Below are positions 18,301 through 26,277 of a DNA stretch of 64,000 nt, piece by piece. The notes below the pieces were generated by a model that was not told where the DNA came from, ran no database searches, and saw only the letters and a program-made list of their open reading frames with translations. This DNA is from Variovorax sp. WS11 (GTDB taxonomy: Bacteria; Pseudomonadota; Gammaproteobacteria; Burkholderiales; Burkholderiaceae_C), in contig NZ_JAAGOW010000002.1 in the NCBI RefSeq assembly GCF_010499245.1, positions 992,001-1,056,000 on the forward strand, read 5' to 3'. The stretch's first letter is position 1. The number at the start of each line of letters is the position of its first letter. Made by a program: the position numbers and the translations under genes.

Positions 18301-20190
18301 GCTGTCGCCCGAAGCAGCCTGCAGGCCGAAGTCGTGGATCCACACCGGCGACTCGCCCTGCGGCGCGACGCGGTGCGGATGCTCGTCGAGCACCTTCAGG
18401 CCCAGGTGCTCGAGCATCGGCAGGCTGGACGAGAGCGTGAGCGGCTCGCCGCGGCGCAGCACCTTGAAGCGCAGCGTGCCGGGAGGCGCTTCCAGCGGCC
18501 GGTACAGGTTCATGCCCAGGCGCTGCTCGTCGCTGAGGCGCGCCATCAGCTCGATGTCGTGCACCGCGGCGCGGGCCGCGAACTCGTCGCGGTAGCCGGG
18601 CGGGAAGGCGGCGCCGAAGCGCCGCAGCAGCGCATTGCCCTGCGCCTCGCCGGTGGCCTCGAGCAGGGCCGTCTTCAGGTCGTCGTCCCAGCGCCGGGCG
18701 GCCGCCACCAGCTTCTCCTCGACCTCGCGCACGTCGAAGAAGGGGATGCTGCCGGGCTTGGTGCGCACGGTGATCTGGATGCGCGCCAGCACCGATTCCG
18801 ACAGGTGTACATTGAACTCGGAGCTGGTGCCGTTGAACTCGCGCATCATGATGTCCTGCCACTTCTGGCGCAGCTCGGTGGTGTAGTTCTCGCGCGGCGC
18901 GTAGATCAGGCAGGACAGGAAGCGCTCGAAGGGATCGCGCCGCACGAACAGCCGAAAGCGCTGTCGCTCGCCCAGGTGCAGGATGCCCATCGCGGTCTGC
19001 AGCAGGTCGTCGTCGCCGGTCTGGAACAGCTCGTCGCGCGGGTAGGTCTCGAGGATGTTGATCAGCGCCTTGCCCGAGTGGCTGCCCGCCGCGAGGCCGG
19101 CGCGCTCGACCACGCTCGCGATCTTGCGGCGCAGCAACGGAATCTCGGCCGGGCTGGCGCTGTAGGCAGCGGAGGTGAAGAGGCCGAGGAAGCGGTCCTC
19201 GCCGCAGACCTCGCCCTTGTCGTCGAAGCGCTTGACGGCCACGTAGTCGAGATGGCCGGGCCGGTGAACGGTGGAGCGCGAGGCGGACTTGGTCACCACC
19301 AGCAGCTCGGGCCGCCGGGCATAGGCGCGCACCTCGGGCGGCAAGGCGGCGAAGGCAGCCGCGCCATCAGACTTCTCGGGTGTCTCGCGCAGGATGCCGA
19401 GGCCGGAGCCGGGCACCACCTTCAGGCCATCCTCGCCATCGACCCGCACCAGCTCGTGGCTGCGGCAGCCAAGGAAGGTGAAATGGTTGTCGGCCAGCCA
19501 GCGCAGGAAGGCCTGGCCCTCGGCCAGCTCCTGTGGCGGAATCGGCGGCGGGCGATCGTCGAGGCCCTGCACGATCGCGAGCACGCGCTCCCGCATGGGC
19601 TTGAAGTCGGCCACGGCCTGGCGCACGTCGTCGAGCACGCGCTCGAGATCGGCGGCCAGCGCCTCCATCCGCGCCGGCTCCGGCACGCGGTCGACCTCGA
19701 CATGGATGAAGGACTCGCGGCGCGCGTCGGGCGATGCGCCCGCCTCGCCCGCCAGGCCCCGCAGCACGCCGTCGGCGCCGCGCTCGACGGCCACCAGCGG
19801 GTGAATGATCAGGTGCAGCGTCAGGCCGTGTCGGTTGACCTCCATCGTCACCGAGTCGACGAGGAAAGGCATGTCGTCATTGACCATCTCGATGATGGTG
19901 TGGGTCGACTGCCAGCCGTGTTCCGCAATGGTCGGGTTGAAGACCCGCAGCTTTGGGCGCCCCGGCTCGCGCTTGCGCGCGAAGCTCCAGTGCGAGAGCG
20001 CGGCGCCGTAGAGGTCGGCCACCGGCCGCTCGTCCAGGTCCTCCGGGTCGACTTGGCCGAAGTAGCGGCGCACGAACCCGCAAACTTCCTCCACCGATTC
20101 GGCCGGGAGTTTGGCCCGCACCAGCTGCTCCACTTCGTCCAGGCGCTCCTGCCTGCGCCCCGCTTCCGTCGTCTGCGCGGTCATCAGCAT
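15346..20190 (-). CDS. gdhB: NAD-specific glutamate dehydrogenase, large type
   Basis: A 1614-residue enzyme of the 180-kDa NAD-glutamate dehydrogenase class, which deaminates glutamate to 2-oxoglutarate and ammonium with NAD+. The first 700 residues are the regulatory N-terminal region seen only in this class. The catalytic core carries GGLRWSDRPEDFRTEVLGLV and IVPVGSKGGFVLKRAP (substrate and catalytic Lys region), and a later nucleotide-binding part with VAGVGDMSGDVFGNGML. The length matches the family's usual 1580-1620 residues. ATG at 20190 is used; an ATG two codons later is equally possible. It is divergent from the aldolase gene. The symbol follows Pseudomonas usage. Confidence 0.93.
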   Translation of the reverse strand: MLMTAQTTEAGRRQERLDEVEQLVRAKLPAESVEEVCGFVRRYFGQVDPEDLDERPVADLYGAALSHWSFARKREPGRPKLRVFNPTIAEHGWQSTHTIIEMVNDDMPFLVDSVTMEVNRHGLTLHLIIHPLVAVERGADGVLRGLAGEAGASPDARRESFIHVEVDRVPEPARMEALAADLERVLDDVRQAVADFKPMRERVLAIVQGLDDRPPPIPPQELAEGQAFLRWLADNHFTFLGCRSHELVRVDGEDGLKVVPGSGLGILRETPEKSDGAAAFAALPPEVRAYARRPELLVVTKSASRSTVHRPGHLDYVAVKRFDDKGEVCGEDRFLGLFTSAAYSASPAEIPLLRRKIASVVERAGLAAGSHSGKALINILETYPRDELFQTGDDDLLQTAMGILHLGERQRFRLFVRRDPFERFLSCLIYAPRENYTTELRQKWQDIMMREFNGTSSEFNVHLSESVLARIQITVRTKPGSIPFFDVREVEEKLVAAARRWDDDLKTALLEATGEAQGNALLRRFGAAFPPGYRDEFAARAAVHDIELMARLSDEQRLGMNLYRPLEAPPGTLRFKVLRRGEPLTLSSSLPMLEHLGLKVLDEHPHRVAPQGESPVWIHDFGLQAASGDSEIEVDALRPVFEEAFGAVLAGEVENDDFNRLVLAAQLPVHEIVLLRAYAKYMRQIGFALSQSFIEGTLANHAGIARALVELFKLRFDPQPAPDAQAREEDKVREIEAALDDVSNLSEDRVLRQYLALIQATLRTNYWRRDAGGRRRGFLSFKFDAAKVPDLPAPKPLFEIFVYSTRFEGVHLRGGRVARGGLRWSDRPEDFRTEVLGLVKAQMVKNIVIVPVGSKGGFVLKRAPAASDREAYMREGVACYQDYLRGLLDITDNLSGTTVVPPPQVRRHDPDDPYLVVAADKGTATFSDYANGISKEYGFWLGDAFASGGSVGYDHKAMGITARGAWESVKRHFREMGIDTQSTEFTVAGVGDMSGDVFGNGMLLSPHILLVAAFDHRHIFLDPAPDAAKTFAERERLFKLPRSSWADYDATLISEGGGIHARSAKSIPLTPQVKQVLDVQADALTPTELVNAILKAPVALIYNGGIGTYVKAAGETHAQVGDRANDALRVNGRELRCKVFAEGGNLGCTQLGRIEFARAGGRINTDAIDNSAGVDTSDHEVNIKILLGLPVTEGELTEKQRNAILPEMTDDVAALVLRDNVFQTQVLSVTGRIAPQLLDAQTRFMQYLEKAGRLNRAIEYLPADEELAERRAQGQGLTSPERAVVLAYSKIWLYDELLESPLPDDPWVATALERYFPELLRQKFAAWMPRHPLKREIIATHVTNSTVNRVGSTFVHRLVETTGARAFEVVRAYLLSREIFGMVPLWQSLEALDNRVDDEVQSGMLIDTSRQLERGTMWFLRSRRLAEDMASTIEHFKSNVETLSARLPQLLDADERARVDAAVARYTARGVPRELAERVLNFGTLYASLDIAEIAGSARWPVELVAAIYFDLANRLGMPWLRDRISALPGDQHWQALAKGAMQDDLSGLQRAITHAVLTGGGEGESPAARVEAWQASNGRTLERAAQLMGELRAVAAPDAAMLAVALRELRALA

Positions 20191-20300
20191 GCTTGTCTCC
20201 GGTTTTGCGTCCGTAATCTACATCGCAATTGGGTCCGAAGGATGACTTGCATTGCAGGGCCGGCCGTCGGAGACTGGCGGGCTCCAATGGGGGACACGCC

Positions 20301-21317
20301 ATGACGACTGAACTTCAAGCCACCGTGGACGGGCTGGTGCAGAGGGGCAAGGGCATTCTGGCCGCCGACGAAAGCGGCCCGACGATCGCCAAGCGCTTCA
20401 AGGCGATCGGCGTCGAGTCGACCGAGGAAAACCGGCGCACCTGGCGCAGCCTGATGCTGGCGGCGCCGGGGCTCGGGCAGTACATCAGCGGCATCATCCT
20501 GTACGAGGAGACGCTGGGCCAGCGCGCCGACGACGGCGAGCCGCTGCCCCAGCTGGCTGCGCGGCAGGGCATCGTGCCGGGCATCAAGGTCGACGCCGGC
20601 AAGGGCCCGCTGGCGCTGGCGCCCGGCGACGAGATCACGCAGGGTCTGGACGGGCTCGCGCAGCGCCTCGAGGGCTACAGGCAGCAAGGCGCGCGCTTTG
20701 CCAAGTGGCGCGCCGTCTACAACGTCTCCGACCTGCTTCCGAGCCGGGCCGCGATCGAGGCCAACGCCGAGGCGCTCGCGCGCTACGCAGCGATCTGCCA
20801 GGCACAGGACGTGGTGCCGATCGTCGAGCCCGAGGTGCTGATCGACGGCGACCACACGCTGGCGCGCTGCGCCGAGGTCACGCAGGCGGTTCTTCAGGCG
20901 GTGTTCGTCGCCTTGCATCGCCACGGCGTGGCGCTGGAGTACATGCTGCTGAAGCCGAGCATGGTGGTGCCCGGCAAGGCGCACGCGGCGCAGGCCCAAC
21001 CGGCCGAGGTGGCCGCGCAGACGCTGCGCGTGCTGCGGCGCACGGTGCCGGCGGCGGTGCCCGGCATCAACTTCCTCTCCGGCGGCCAGTCGCCGGCCGA
21101 GGCGACGGCCAATCTGGATGCGATGAACCGGCTGGGGCCTCATCCGTGGCGGCTGAGCTTTTCCTACGGACGTGCGCTGCAGGACACCGCGATGCAGGCC
21201 TGGCGGGGCGAGGCGGCGCATGCGCAGCTTGCACAGCAGGCGCTGCTGAAGCGCGCCAGGTTGAACGGCGCAGCATCCATCGGCGAGTACGGCGCTTCGA
21301 TGGAGGCTGCCGACTAG
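20301..21317 (+). CDS. Class I fructose-bisphosphate aldolase
   Basis: A 338-residue Schiff-base aldolase that cleaves fructose 1,6-bisphosphate to two triose phosphates. The family start GKGILAADESGPTIAKRF is present, and the Schiff-base Lys lies in LEYMLLKPSMV (about Lys218). Other conserved pieces are KWRAVYNV, PIVEPEVLIDG and FLSGGQSPAEAT. ATG 20301 follows a GGGGGACA ribosome-like site; the frame upstream is not conserved in character. The 3' end nearly meets the convergent methyltransferase gene (25 bases between stops). Confidence 0.93.
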   Translation: MTTELQATVDGLVQRGKGILAADESGPTIAKRFKAIGVESTEENRRTWRSLMLAAPGLGQYISGIILYEETLGQRADDGEPLPQLAARQGIVPGIKVDAGKGPLALAPGDEITQGLDGLAQRLEGYRQQGARFAKWRAVYNVSDLLPSRAAIEANAEALARYAAICQAQDVVPIVEPEVLIDGDHTLARCAEVTQAVLQAVFVALHRHGVALEYMLLKPSMVVPGKAHAAQAQPAEVAAQTLRVLRRTVPAAVPGINFLSGGQSPAEATANLDAMNRLGPHPWRLSFSYGRALQDTAMQAWRGEAAHAQLAQQALLKRARLNGAASIGEYGASMEAAD

Positions 21318-21342
21318 GGCCAGCCGCCCCCTGCCAGCCTCT

Positions 21343-21975
21343 TCAGCCCATCGGCTTGCGCCACACGCTTGCCAGCCACGGCTGCTGCTCGCGCGGGAGC
21401 CCGGCCGGGCGGTAGTAGTGCGAGAGCGCCACGAAGCCCGCGCCCGACACGTAGCCCTTCCAGGCCTCCAGATCGTGGAATGCGCTGTAACGCGCGCCGC
21501 TCCAGCCTTCCTGGCCTTCGCCGCGCGGGTTCGAGCTGAACAGCACGCCGCCCGGCTTCAGCGTCGCATGCAGTTCCCGCAAGACACGCGGCAACTCCTG
21601 CGCAGGGACGTGGAACAACGCCGCGTTGGCGAACACGCCGTCGAAGCGGGCCGGCGGCAGATCCAGCGCGAGGAAATTCTGCTCCAGCACCTCGCAGCCG
21701 CTGTGGGCGCGCGCCATCTCCGCCAGCCGCGCAGCGCCCTCCAGCCCAATCGCGAGATGCCCGAGCCGCTTGAAGGTCAGCAGGTCGCGCCCGGGCCCGC
21801 AGCCGAAATCCAGGATGGCGAACGGCGGCGGCGCCTCGATGGCCTGGAGCAGCGCGGCGACGTTCTGGCTCACATCGTGATCGCGCGTCGCGGCCCAGAA
21901 GTCCTCGGCCCCCCGGTCGTAGTGGGAGAGCGTCGATGCGGCGATCCGCTCGAGGTCTTCGGCCGTCAGCGGCAT
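21343..21975 (-). CDS. SAM-dependent methyltransferase
   Basis: A 210-residue class I methyltransferase. Motif I is ILDFGCGPGRDLLTF (SAM-binding glycine loop), followed by an acidic residue after LGHLAIGLEGAARL and a motif IV-like FDGVFANAALFHVP. A later VLFSSNPRGEGQEGW replaces the usual substrate loop. The substrate is unknown. The ATG at 21975 fits the domain start. It is 23 bases downstream of the CBS-pair gene on the same strand and may be co-transcribed with it. Confidence 0.82.
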   Translation of the reverse strand: MPLTAEDLERIAASTLSHYDRGAEDFWAATRDHDVSQNVAALLQAIEAPPPFAILDFGCGPGRDLLTFKRLGHLAIGLEGAARLAEMARAHSGCEVLEQNFLALDLPPARFDGVFANAALFHVPAQELPRVLRELHATLKPGGVLFSSNPRGEGQEGWSGARYSAFHDLEAWKGYVSGAGFVALSHYYRPAGLPREQQPWLASVWRKPMG

Positions 21976-21998
21976 GGGGTGGCCGGGCGGCGGAACGC

Positions 21999-22442
21999 TC
22001 AGGCGTGCTCGCCCGTGATGTAGTGCTGCAGCTGTTCGATGATGAACTTCTGCTCCGAGATGATGCCCTTGACCAGGTCACCGATCGAGATCAGGCCGAC
22101 CAGCCGATTGTCGTCGTCGAGCACCGGCAGGTGGCGCACGCGGTTCTCGGTCATCACTGCCATGCACTCCTCGCTGCTCTGCGCGGGATGCACGTAGATG
22201 ACCGAGGAGGTCATGATCTCGCGCAGGCGGGTTTCCTTGGACGAGCGCGCCAGCAGCACGACCTTGCGCGCGTAGTCGCGCTCGCTCAGCATGCCGACGA
22301 TGCGCTCGCCCTCCATCACCAGCAGGGCGCCGATGTTCTTCTGCGCCATCAGCGCGACGGCTTCGTACACCGAGGCGTCGGGCCCGATGCTGTGCACGGC
22401 CTGGTCGCCTTTTTCCTTGAGGATTTCTGCCACGGTCTTCAT
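21999..22442 (-). CDS. CBS-domain pair protein
   Basis: A 147-residue protein made of two tandem CBS domains (about residues 10-65 and 76-130), each with the usual nucleotide-pocket residues (IGALLVMEGERIVGMLSERD; HLPVLDDDNRLVGLISIGD). Stand-alone CBS pairs bind adenine nucleotides and act as energy or redox sensors; the partner is not visible. The start MKTVAEILKEKGDQ at 22442 is clear and the upstream reading frame is antisense to the dehydrogenase gene. It is transcribed divergently from that disrupted gene. Confidence 0.88.
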   Translation of the reverse strand: MKTVAEILKEKGDQAVHSIGPDASVYEAVALMAQKNIGALLVMEGERIVGMLSERDYARKVVLLARSSKETRLREIMTSSVIYVHPAQSSEECMAVMTENRVRHLPVLDDDNRLVGLISIGDLVKGIISEQKFIIEQLQHYITGEHA

Positions 22443-22565
22443 CGCTTGTGTCTCCGAACAGGACGTTGTTGCCTGCATGAAAACACAGGCCGGGCGCGCT
22501 CGGCAAGTCCCTCTTTGGGCCTCACCTAAGATCTTCCCGTTCGGCGACTCGACCCCGGAGGCTTC

Positions 22566-22952
22566 ATGGATCTTCAATTGGGCGGCAAGCACGTCCTCAT
22601 CACCGGCGGCAGCCGCGGCATCGGCCTGGCCTGCGCGCGCGAATTCCTGCGCGAGGGTGCGCAGGTCAGCCTGGCCGGGCGCAGCCAGGCCCATCTGGAC
22701 GCGGCACTCGCGCAGCTGCGGGCGGAGGGCCATGCCGCGGTGCGCGGCCACAGCGCGGACCTGGGCGATGCGCAGGCCGCGCTCGCGATGCTGGACGCGG
22801 CCGAGGCCGGCCTCGGGCCCGTGGAGGTGCTGGTCAATTCCGCCGGCGCGGCACGGCGCACGCCCTTCGGCGAACTGCAGCCGCAGGCCTGGCAGGACGC
22901 GATGCAGGCCAAGTTCTTCACCTACATCCACGTGATGGACCCGGCGATCAAG
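22566..22952 (+). pseudogene. SDR family oxidoreductase, 5' half, interrupted
   Basis: 129 codons of a short-chain dehydrogenase/reductase: the NAD(P)-binding glycine motif GGSRGIGLA, then VEVLVNSAGAARRTPFGEL. The reading frame continues to AIK at 22952 and then enters foreign sequence (AWTSYCTLFG, stop at 22983-22985). The missing C-terminal half is at 26278-26682. Joining the halves at the shared AAG gives a normal 263-residue SDR. The gene was therefore intact before insertion; the surviving 5' fragment lacks the active-site half and should be inactive. Confidence 0.9.
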
Positions 22953-22961
22953 GCGTGGACT

Positions 22962-25037
22962 TCATACTGCACCTTGTTCGGATAGTTGAGCGGCAATAAG
23001 GCGTGGGGGCCGACCGCCGTATCGGCTGCCGGCGCCTTTAACCAGTGTGACGTTGCCGGGCGGTTCGTACAAGCATCGATGATTGTTGCCGTACAGGTGG
23101 CGCTTGAGGACGCCGAGACGGCCGAGTTGATGAACGGTCGTCGAGGACACACCGAGGTGCTTGGCGACCTCTTCGCCAGTGAGCATGCCGCGCTCGCGCA
23201 GCCGCTCGAAGCGGCTCTTGAGCGCGTAGGCGTATCGCACCAGGATGACCTTCTTCATCGTGAACGCTTCGCCGCGCCAGTTGCGATGCCCGAGCGCGTT
23301 GAGCTTGACGGCGATCTGCCGGTCGGTAGAGGTCTCGAGCAACTCGTCGATGAGGGCGACCACTTCCGGCGGGGTCTTGCGGATCTGCGCGATGGGCCGC
23401 GGCTTGTCGACGCAAAGGCTTTGCGTTCGTCCGCCGCGCCAGCGTACGTGCACCGCAATGCTCGGCCCGGCCACCAACGTCACGTCCTCGATCAACAATG
23501 CCAGCATGCGCTTGCGTTCCAACGCACTGGTCCTGGCGTCGTTCCAGACCCGAGGGAAGTCGCGCGCCAGGTCGACGATGCGCTTGCGCGCCGGCTCGTC
23601 GAGTTGAGCCTCATCCTCGTGCTGCTGGCGTTCGTGCTGTTGCTGCAAGGTGTCGAGTTCGCGCAGGCGTTGGTTCCATTCCGCCTCGAGCGCATCGGCC
23701 ACCAAGCGGTTGTCCGGATCCACCTTGGCGTAGCGGCGGCGGGCTAACTCGGCCTCGTAGCGCGTGCGCTGAAGCTGCGCCTGACGCCGCGCGGCGGCCT
23801 GCTCGATGCGCTGCGCAATCTCATCCTGCACGGCCAGTGCGACCTCGATCGCCGCCGGCGCCACGGTCTGCAGGAGCAAGGCGCTGACCGCCGCGTCGAC
23901 CGCCGGTCCGTGAACCGCTTGACACGGCTTGCCGGCTCGGCGCACGACCTCTTCGTAGCAGCGGTAGTACGCACGCAGTTGGCCACTGAGAGACTCGTAG
24001 TGCACCCGCATGCGTGCCCCGCATTTGCCGCACAACACGCGCCCCTGCAGCAGGCCATTGCCCTCGCGCGGCATGCGTCCCCGCTCTCCGGGGGCGAAGC
24101 CCAGGTTCTGCCGCAGCCTGAGTTCATTGCGCTCGAACTGCGACCAATCGATGTAACCCGCATGGGCATTGCGGATCAGCACCTTCCAATCCTGCTGCCC
24201 CACGTCTCGCTGCACCGGCCGCAGTTGCGCGTTGCAGAAGATGCGCGAACGGCCGTAGACGAAGGCGCCCGCGTAGCGCGGGTTGTGCAAGATCTGCAAT
24301 ACCCGCGAGACGTCGATCAGGCCCCACAGCAGATCACCCTTGCCGATTCCTCGACGGATGCGTCGCGGGAACAGTACCTCCTGTTTGCGCAGACGCCGCA
24401 CAACGGCGCAGGCAGAGCCGAGGTCGTTGAACATCTCGAACAGCAATCGAACGGTGTCCTGGACCTGGCGGTCGGGGTCGAGAACGACGTGACCAGCGCC
24501 GTCGTACACCAACCCGATCGGCAAGGGCATCTCCAGCTCACCTCGGCGTGCCTTGTTCAGGATGCCACCTTGCAGGCGTGACTTCAGGATGTGCAGTTCG
24601 GCTTCGCTCATCGTGCCCTTCAGACCCAGCAGAAGGCGATCGTTGAAGTGGGACGGGTCGTAGACCCCGTCCTCGTCGAGGATGAGGGTGCGTGACATGG
24701 CTGCCAGCTCAAGCAGGCGATGCCAGTCGGCGTTGTTGCGTGCCAGGCGTGAGACCTCCAGCCCCAGCACGATGCCGGCGTGGCCGAGCGCAACCTCGGT
24801 GACGAGACTCTGGAAGCCGTCGCGGTCGCGTGCCTGCGCACCGGACAGGCCCAGGTCGCTGTCGATCACGTGCTCCAGCGGCCAGCCCAGCGCCACCGCA
24901 CGCTCGCGCAACGCGTATTGGCGCTTGGTGCTCTCCGTGTTCTCGAACACCTGGCGCAACGAGGATTGCCGCACGTACAGGAACGCATCACGGCGCAAGT
25001 GGTCGGCGTCGACCTTCAGGGCAGAATCACTGGGCAT
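22962..25037 (-). CDS. Large serine recombinase
   Basis: A 691-residue site-specific recombinase. The resolvase catalytic domain starts FLYVRQSSLRQVFEN (nucleophile Ser in RQSS) and contains VLGLEVSRLARNNADWHRLL, the conserved Arg segment. The recombinase domain follows (LRKQEVLFPRR ... ILHNPRYAGAFVYGRSR), then a zinc ribbon (CGKCGARM ... YYRCYEE ... C), a Gln/Arg-rich coiled coil and a C-terminal HTH-like part (LTGEEVAKHLGVSSTTVHQLGR). It should catalyse excision and integration of the element. Its start overlaps the end of the preceding -1 frame ORF by 11 bases, suggesting coupling. Confidence 0.93.
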   Translation of the reverse strand: MPSDSALKVDADHLRRDAFLYVRQSSLRQVFENTESTKRQYALRERAVALGWPLEHVIDSDLGLSGAQARDRDGFQSLVTEVALGHAGIVLGLEVSRLARNNADWHRLLELAAMSRTLILDEDGVYDPSHFNDRLLLGLKGTMSEAELHILKSRLQGGILNKARRGELEMPLPIGLVYDGAGHVVLDPDRQVQDTVRLLFEMFNDLGSACAVVRRLRKQEVLFPRRIRRGIGKGDLLWGLIDVSRVLQILHNPRYAGAFVYGRSRIFCNAQLRPVQRDVGQQDWKVLIRNAHAGYIDWSQFERNELRLRQNLGFAPGERGRMPREGNGLLQGRVLCGKCGARMRVHYESLSGQLRAYYRCYEEVVRRAGKPCQAVHGPAVDAAVSALLLQTVAPAAIEVALAVQDEIAQRIEQAAARRQAQLQRTRYEAELARRRYAKVDPDNRLVADALEAEWNQRLRELDTLQQQHERQQHEDEAQLDEPARKRIVDLARDFPRVWNDARTSALERKRMLALLIEDVTLVAGPSIAVHVRWRGGRTQSLCVDKPRPIAQIRKTPPEVVALIDELLETSTDRQIAVKLNALGHRNWRGEAFTMKKVILVRYAYALKSRFERLRERGMLTGEEVAKHLGVSSTTVHQLGRLGVLKRHLYGNNHRCLYEPPGNVTLVKGAGSRYGGRPPRLIAAQLSEQGAV

Positions 25038-25329
25038 GAAGTACCTCTAACTGGGTCGCCAGCACCATGTCGGCCAGCAGGCGCACGAGCTGGCGATCGA
25101 GCGTGCCGGTGGGTGCCGCCGATGTCGGCGGCGCGATCACTGAAGATGTCGAGGGTGCCGCGGTGGCGCGCAACACCCGCAGGCCGTGCCACATGCCGTG
25201 GAAGATGATTGCGCCCAGAGCGTCTGGACGGCCTCGACCGGCCACTACGTCGGCGCGAATGCACTCGTAGGCCGCGGCCGCATCGCTGGGCAGACTCGAC
25301 GAGGTGTTCGTCGAAGAAGGTGTCAGCGT
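25027..25329 (-). CDS. Element ORF in the -1 frame of the HTH gene
   Basis: This 100-codon reading frame begins inside the run of nine A that ends the HTH gene and stops inside the recombinase start. It has no convincing start codon. The part AAAAYECIRADVVAGRGRPD and then LGAIIFHGMWHGLRVL looks like real protein, unlike the Arg/Pro-rich alternative frames. A -1 shift on the A run (25329-25337) would fuse it to the 149 preceding residues, giving a 249-residue product. A stem-loop (TCGACGA/TCGTCGA, 25296-25314) lies 14 bases downstream of the run. Alternatively it is translated separately from a non-standard start. Confidence 0.55.
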   Translation of the reverse strand, partial: TLTPSSTNTSSSLPSDAAAAYECIRADVVAGRGRPDALGAIIFHGMWHGLRVLRATAAPSTSSVIAPPTSAAPTGTLDRQLVRLLADMVLATQLEVLHAQ

Positions 25330-25775
25330 TTTTTTTTGCGAGCGATTGCCCGCTCGATGCTGCGTGGGTGCACCTTGACACCCAATTGGGTGTGAACCAG
25401 TTTGGCCATCTCGCGTGCGTGCATCGGGCCGCTGCCGGTGTGGTGCGACTCGATGACGTCCATCACCTCGGCGGTGAGCTTGTGGGCTGACTTCGGCCCG
25501 CGCGGTTGCGGCAGCAACCCGGCAACGCCGTCGCGCTCGAACGCGGCTTCGGCCTGGTAGAAGGTCGGTCGCGACAGGCCGAACAAGCTGGCCGCCTCGG
25601 CCTTGGTGACGCCGTCTTGCCGCGCGTGGCGAAGCATCTCGTACTTGACCTGCACCAGGTCGTTGGCGTCGAAGAACCCGCCGGGGTGGAACCAGTCGGC
25701 CTGAACCCGACTGGGCTGCACGTTGAGGATGCCCGCCTCGCGCAATCGGTCGAGCTTGTTGGCAGGCTTGGGCAT
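25323..25775 (-). CDS. Helix-turn-helix protein of the recombinase element
   Basis: A 150-residue protein, MPKPANKLDRLREAGILNV at the start. A transposase-like HTH lies around ARQDGVTKAEAASLFGLSRPTFYQAEAAF (about residues 50-80) and a second basic, helical part (HAREMAKLVHTQLGVKVHPR SIERAIARKKK) ends the protein. The layout resembles the two N-terminal HTH domains of IS630/Tc1-type transposases, without a catalytic domain. It probably binds element ends or regulates the recombinase. The ATG at 25775 is preferred to an upstream start because a strong promoter lies at 25804-25832. The last codons lie on a slippery A run. Confidence 0.8.
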   Translation of the reverse strand: MPKPANKLDRLREAGILNVQPSRVQADWFHPGGFFDANDLVQVKYEMLRHARQDGVTKAEAASLFGLSRPTFYQAEAAFERDGVAGLLPQPRGPKSAHKLTAEVMDVIESHHTGSGPMHAREMAKLVHTQLGVKVHPRSIERAIARKKKR

Positions 25776-25803
25776 GGTCGCAGTGGTTCTTGTTGTGTAA
25801 ATC

Positions 25804-25832
25804 ATAATATGCCGCACTGCATGCAACGTCAA
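25804..25832 (-). promoter_or_regulatory. Strong sigma-70 promoter of the element
   Basis: On the minus strand TTGACG (25832-25827) and TATTAT (25809-25804) are separated by exactly 17 bases, close to consensus. The start of the HTH gene is 28 bases downstream of the -10. The surrounding 170 bases are the most AT-rich stretch in the window. This promoter should drive the HTH, -1 frame and recombinase ORFs. Confidence 0.8.
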
Positions 25833-25948
25833 GATGGATTTGCTCCTTCTGATCCAATGAACTTGAATGAATTAGGCCAGTTGAATTTAAGAGGCGTCTA
25901 CCGGCAGCACCAAGTGCGGCGTTAATACGTTTACACATGCGGCGCAAT

Positions 25949-26179
25949 TTACTTGACACGCTTGCGCCTGCTGTGATGCCGACTCTTGATCTCGCCAACC
26001 AGCGCCACGAGCGTCGACAGGTCGTCCGCGCGGAAGAACGACCGCCCGGCTGCAGCATCGGTTCGAGCATCTGGCGGATCAACGTCGGTCCACGCCGCCG
26101 GCAGTGAGCGCAGCTGACCATGGGCGTCGAAGAACATGACGCGGTCCTCGCCCCAGTTCTGCTTGCGAGTGGCAAGCAC
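25949..26179 (-). CDS. DUF5372-like small protein of the element
   Basis: From the GTG at 26179 the product is 76 residues with the pattern RVMFFDAHGQLRSLPAAWTD and a basic end (SRRKRVK). The same frame is open and protein-like further upstream to at least 26230 (EVEVTHPFHPWKGRRLVLAT), where THPFHPW resembles the start of DUF5372 proteins that accompany this recombinase type. No ATG, GTG or TTG precedes that part before the element end, so the true start is uncertain (perhaps ATA 26230) or the gene is 5'-truncated by the insertion boundary. Function unknown. Confidence 0.6.
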   Translation of the reverse strand: MLATRKQNWGEDRVMFFDAHGQLRSLPAAWTDVDPPDARTDAAAGRSFFRADDLSTLVALVGEIKSRHHSRRKRVK

Positions 26180-26277
26180 CAGGCGCCGACCCTTCCACGG
26201 ATGGAAAGGGTGCGTGACTTCGACCTCTATGGACGCTCCAGACGCTGCATCACGTGCAGTTCTGGACCTACGAGAAG

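Larger units (their letters stand above)
22953..26274. mobile_element. Serine-recombinase transposable element (~3.3 kb)
   Basis: The segment between the halves of the dehydrogenase gene. Limits are set by in-frame rejoining at AAG (22950-22952 and 26275-26277). The ends are imperfect inverted repeats: read inward, both have CGT(G/A)G and then ACTGCAC, at left 22954-22973 and at right 26254-26273. It carries, all on the minus strand, a DUF5372-like ORF, an HTH ORF, an ORF in the -1 frame and a large serine recombinase whose stop lies only 10 bases inside the left end. It looks like a compact, self-mobilising insertion-sequence-like unit. Exact ends could shift by a few bases. Confidence 0.82.

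Noticed and set aside
15526..20304. 1592-codon open frame on the plus strand opposite glutamate dehydrogenase
   Set aside because: An antisense artefact of strong GC3 bias: composition is dominated by Arg, Gln, His, Val and no domain is visible. The minus-strand gene has clear family motifs.
25016..25381. Frame that reads NADTFFDEHLVESAQ after the A run
   Set aside because: It is the +1 (or -2) frame and soon turns into Arg/Ser/Pro-rich sequence; the -1 frame has the protein-like part.
25027..26175. A 382-residue single ORF covering the HTH and DUF5372 region of the element
   Set aside because: Only the last 100 codons look protein-like. Upstream the frame is a shadow of the HTH gene, which has its own promoter and start.
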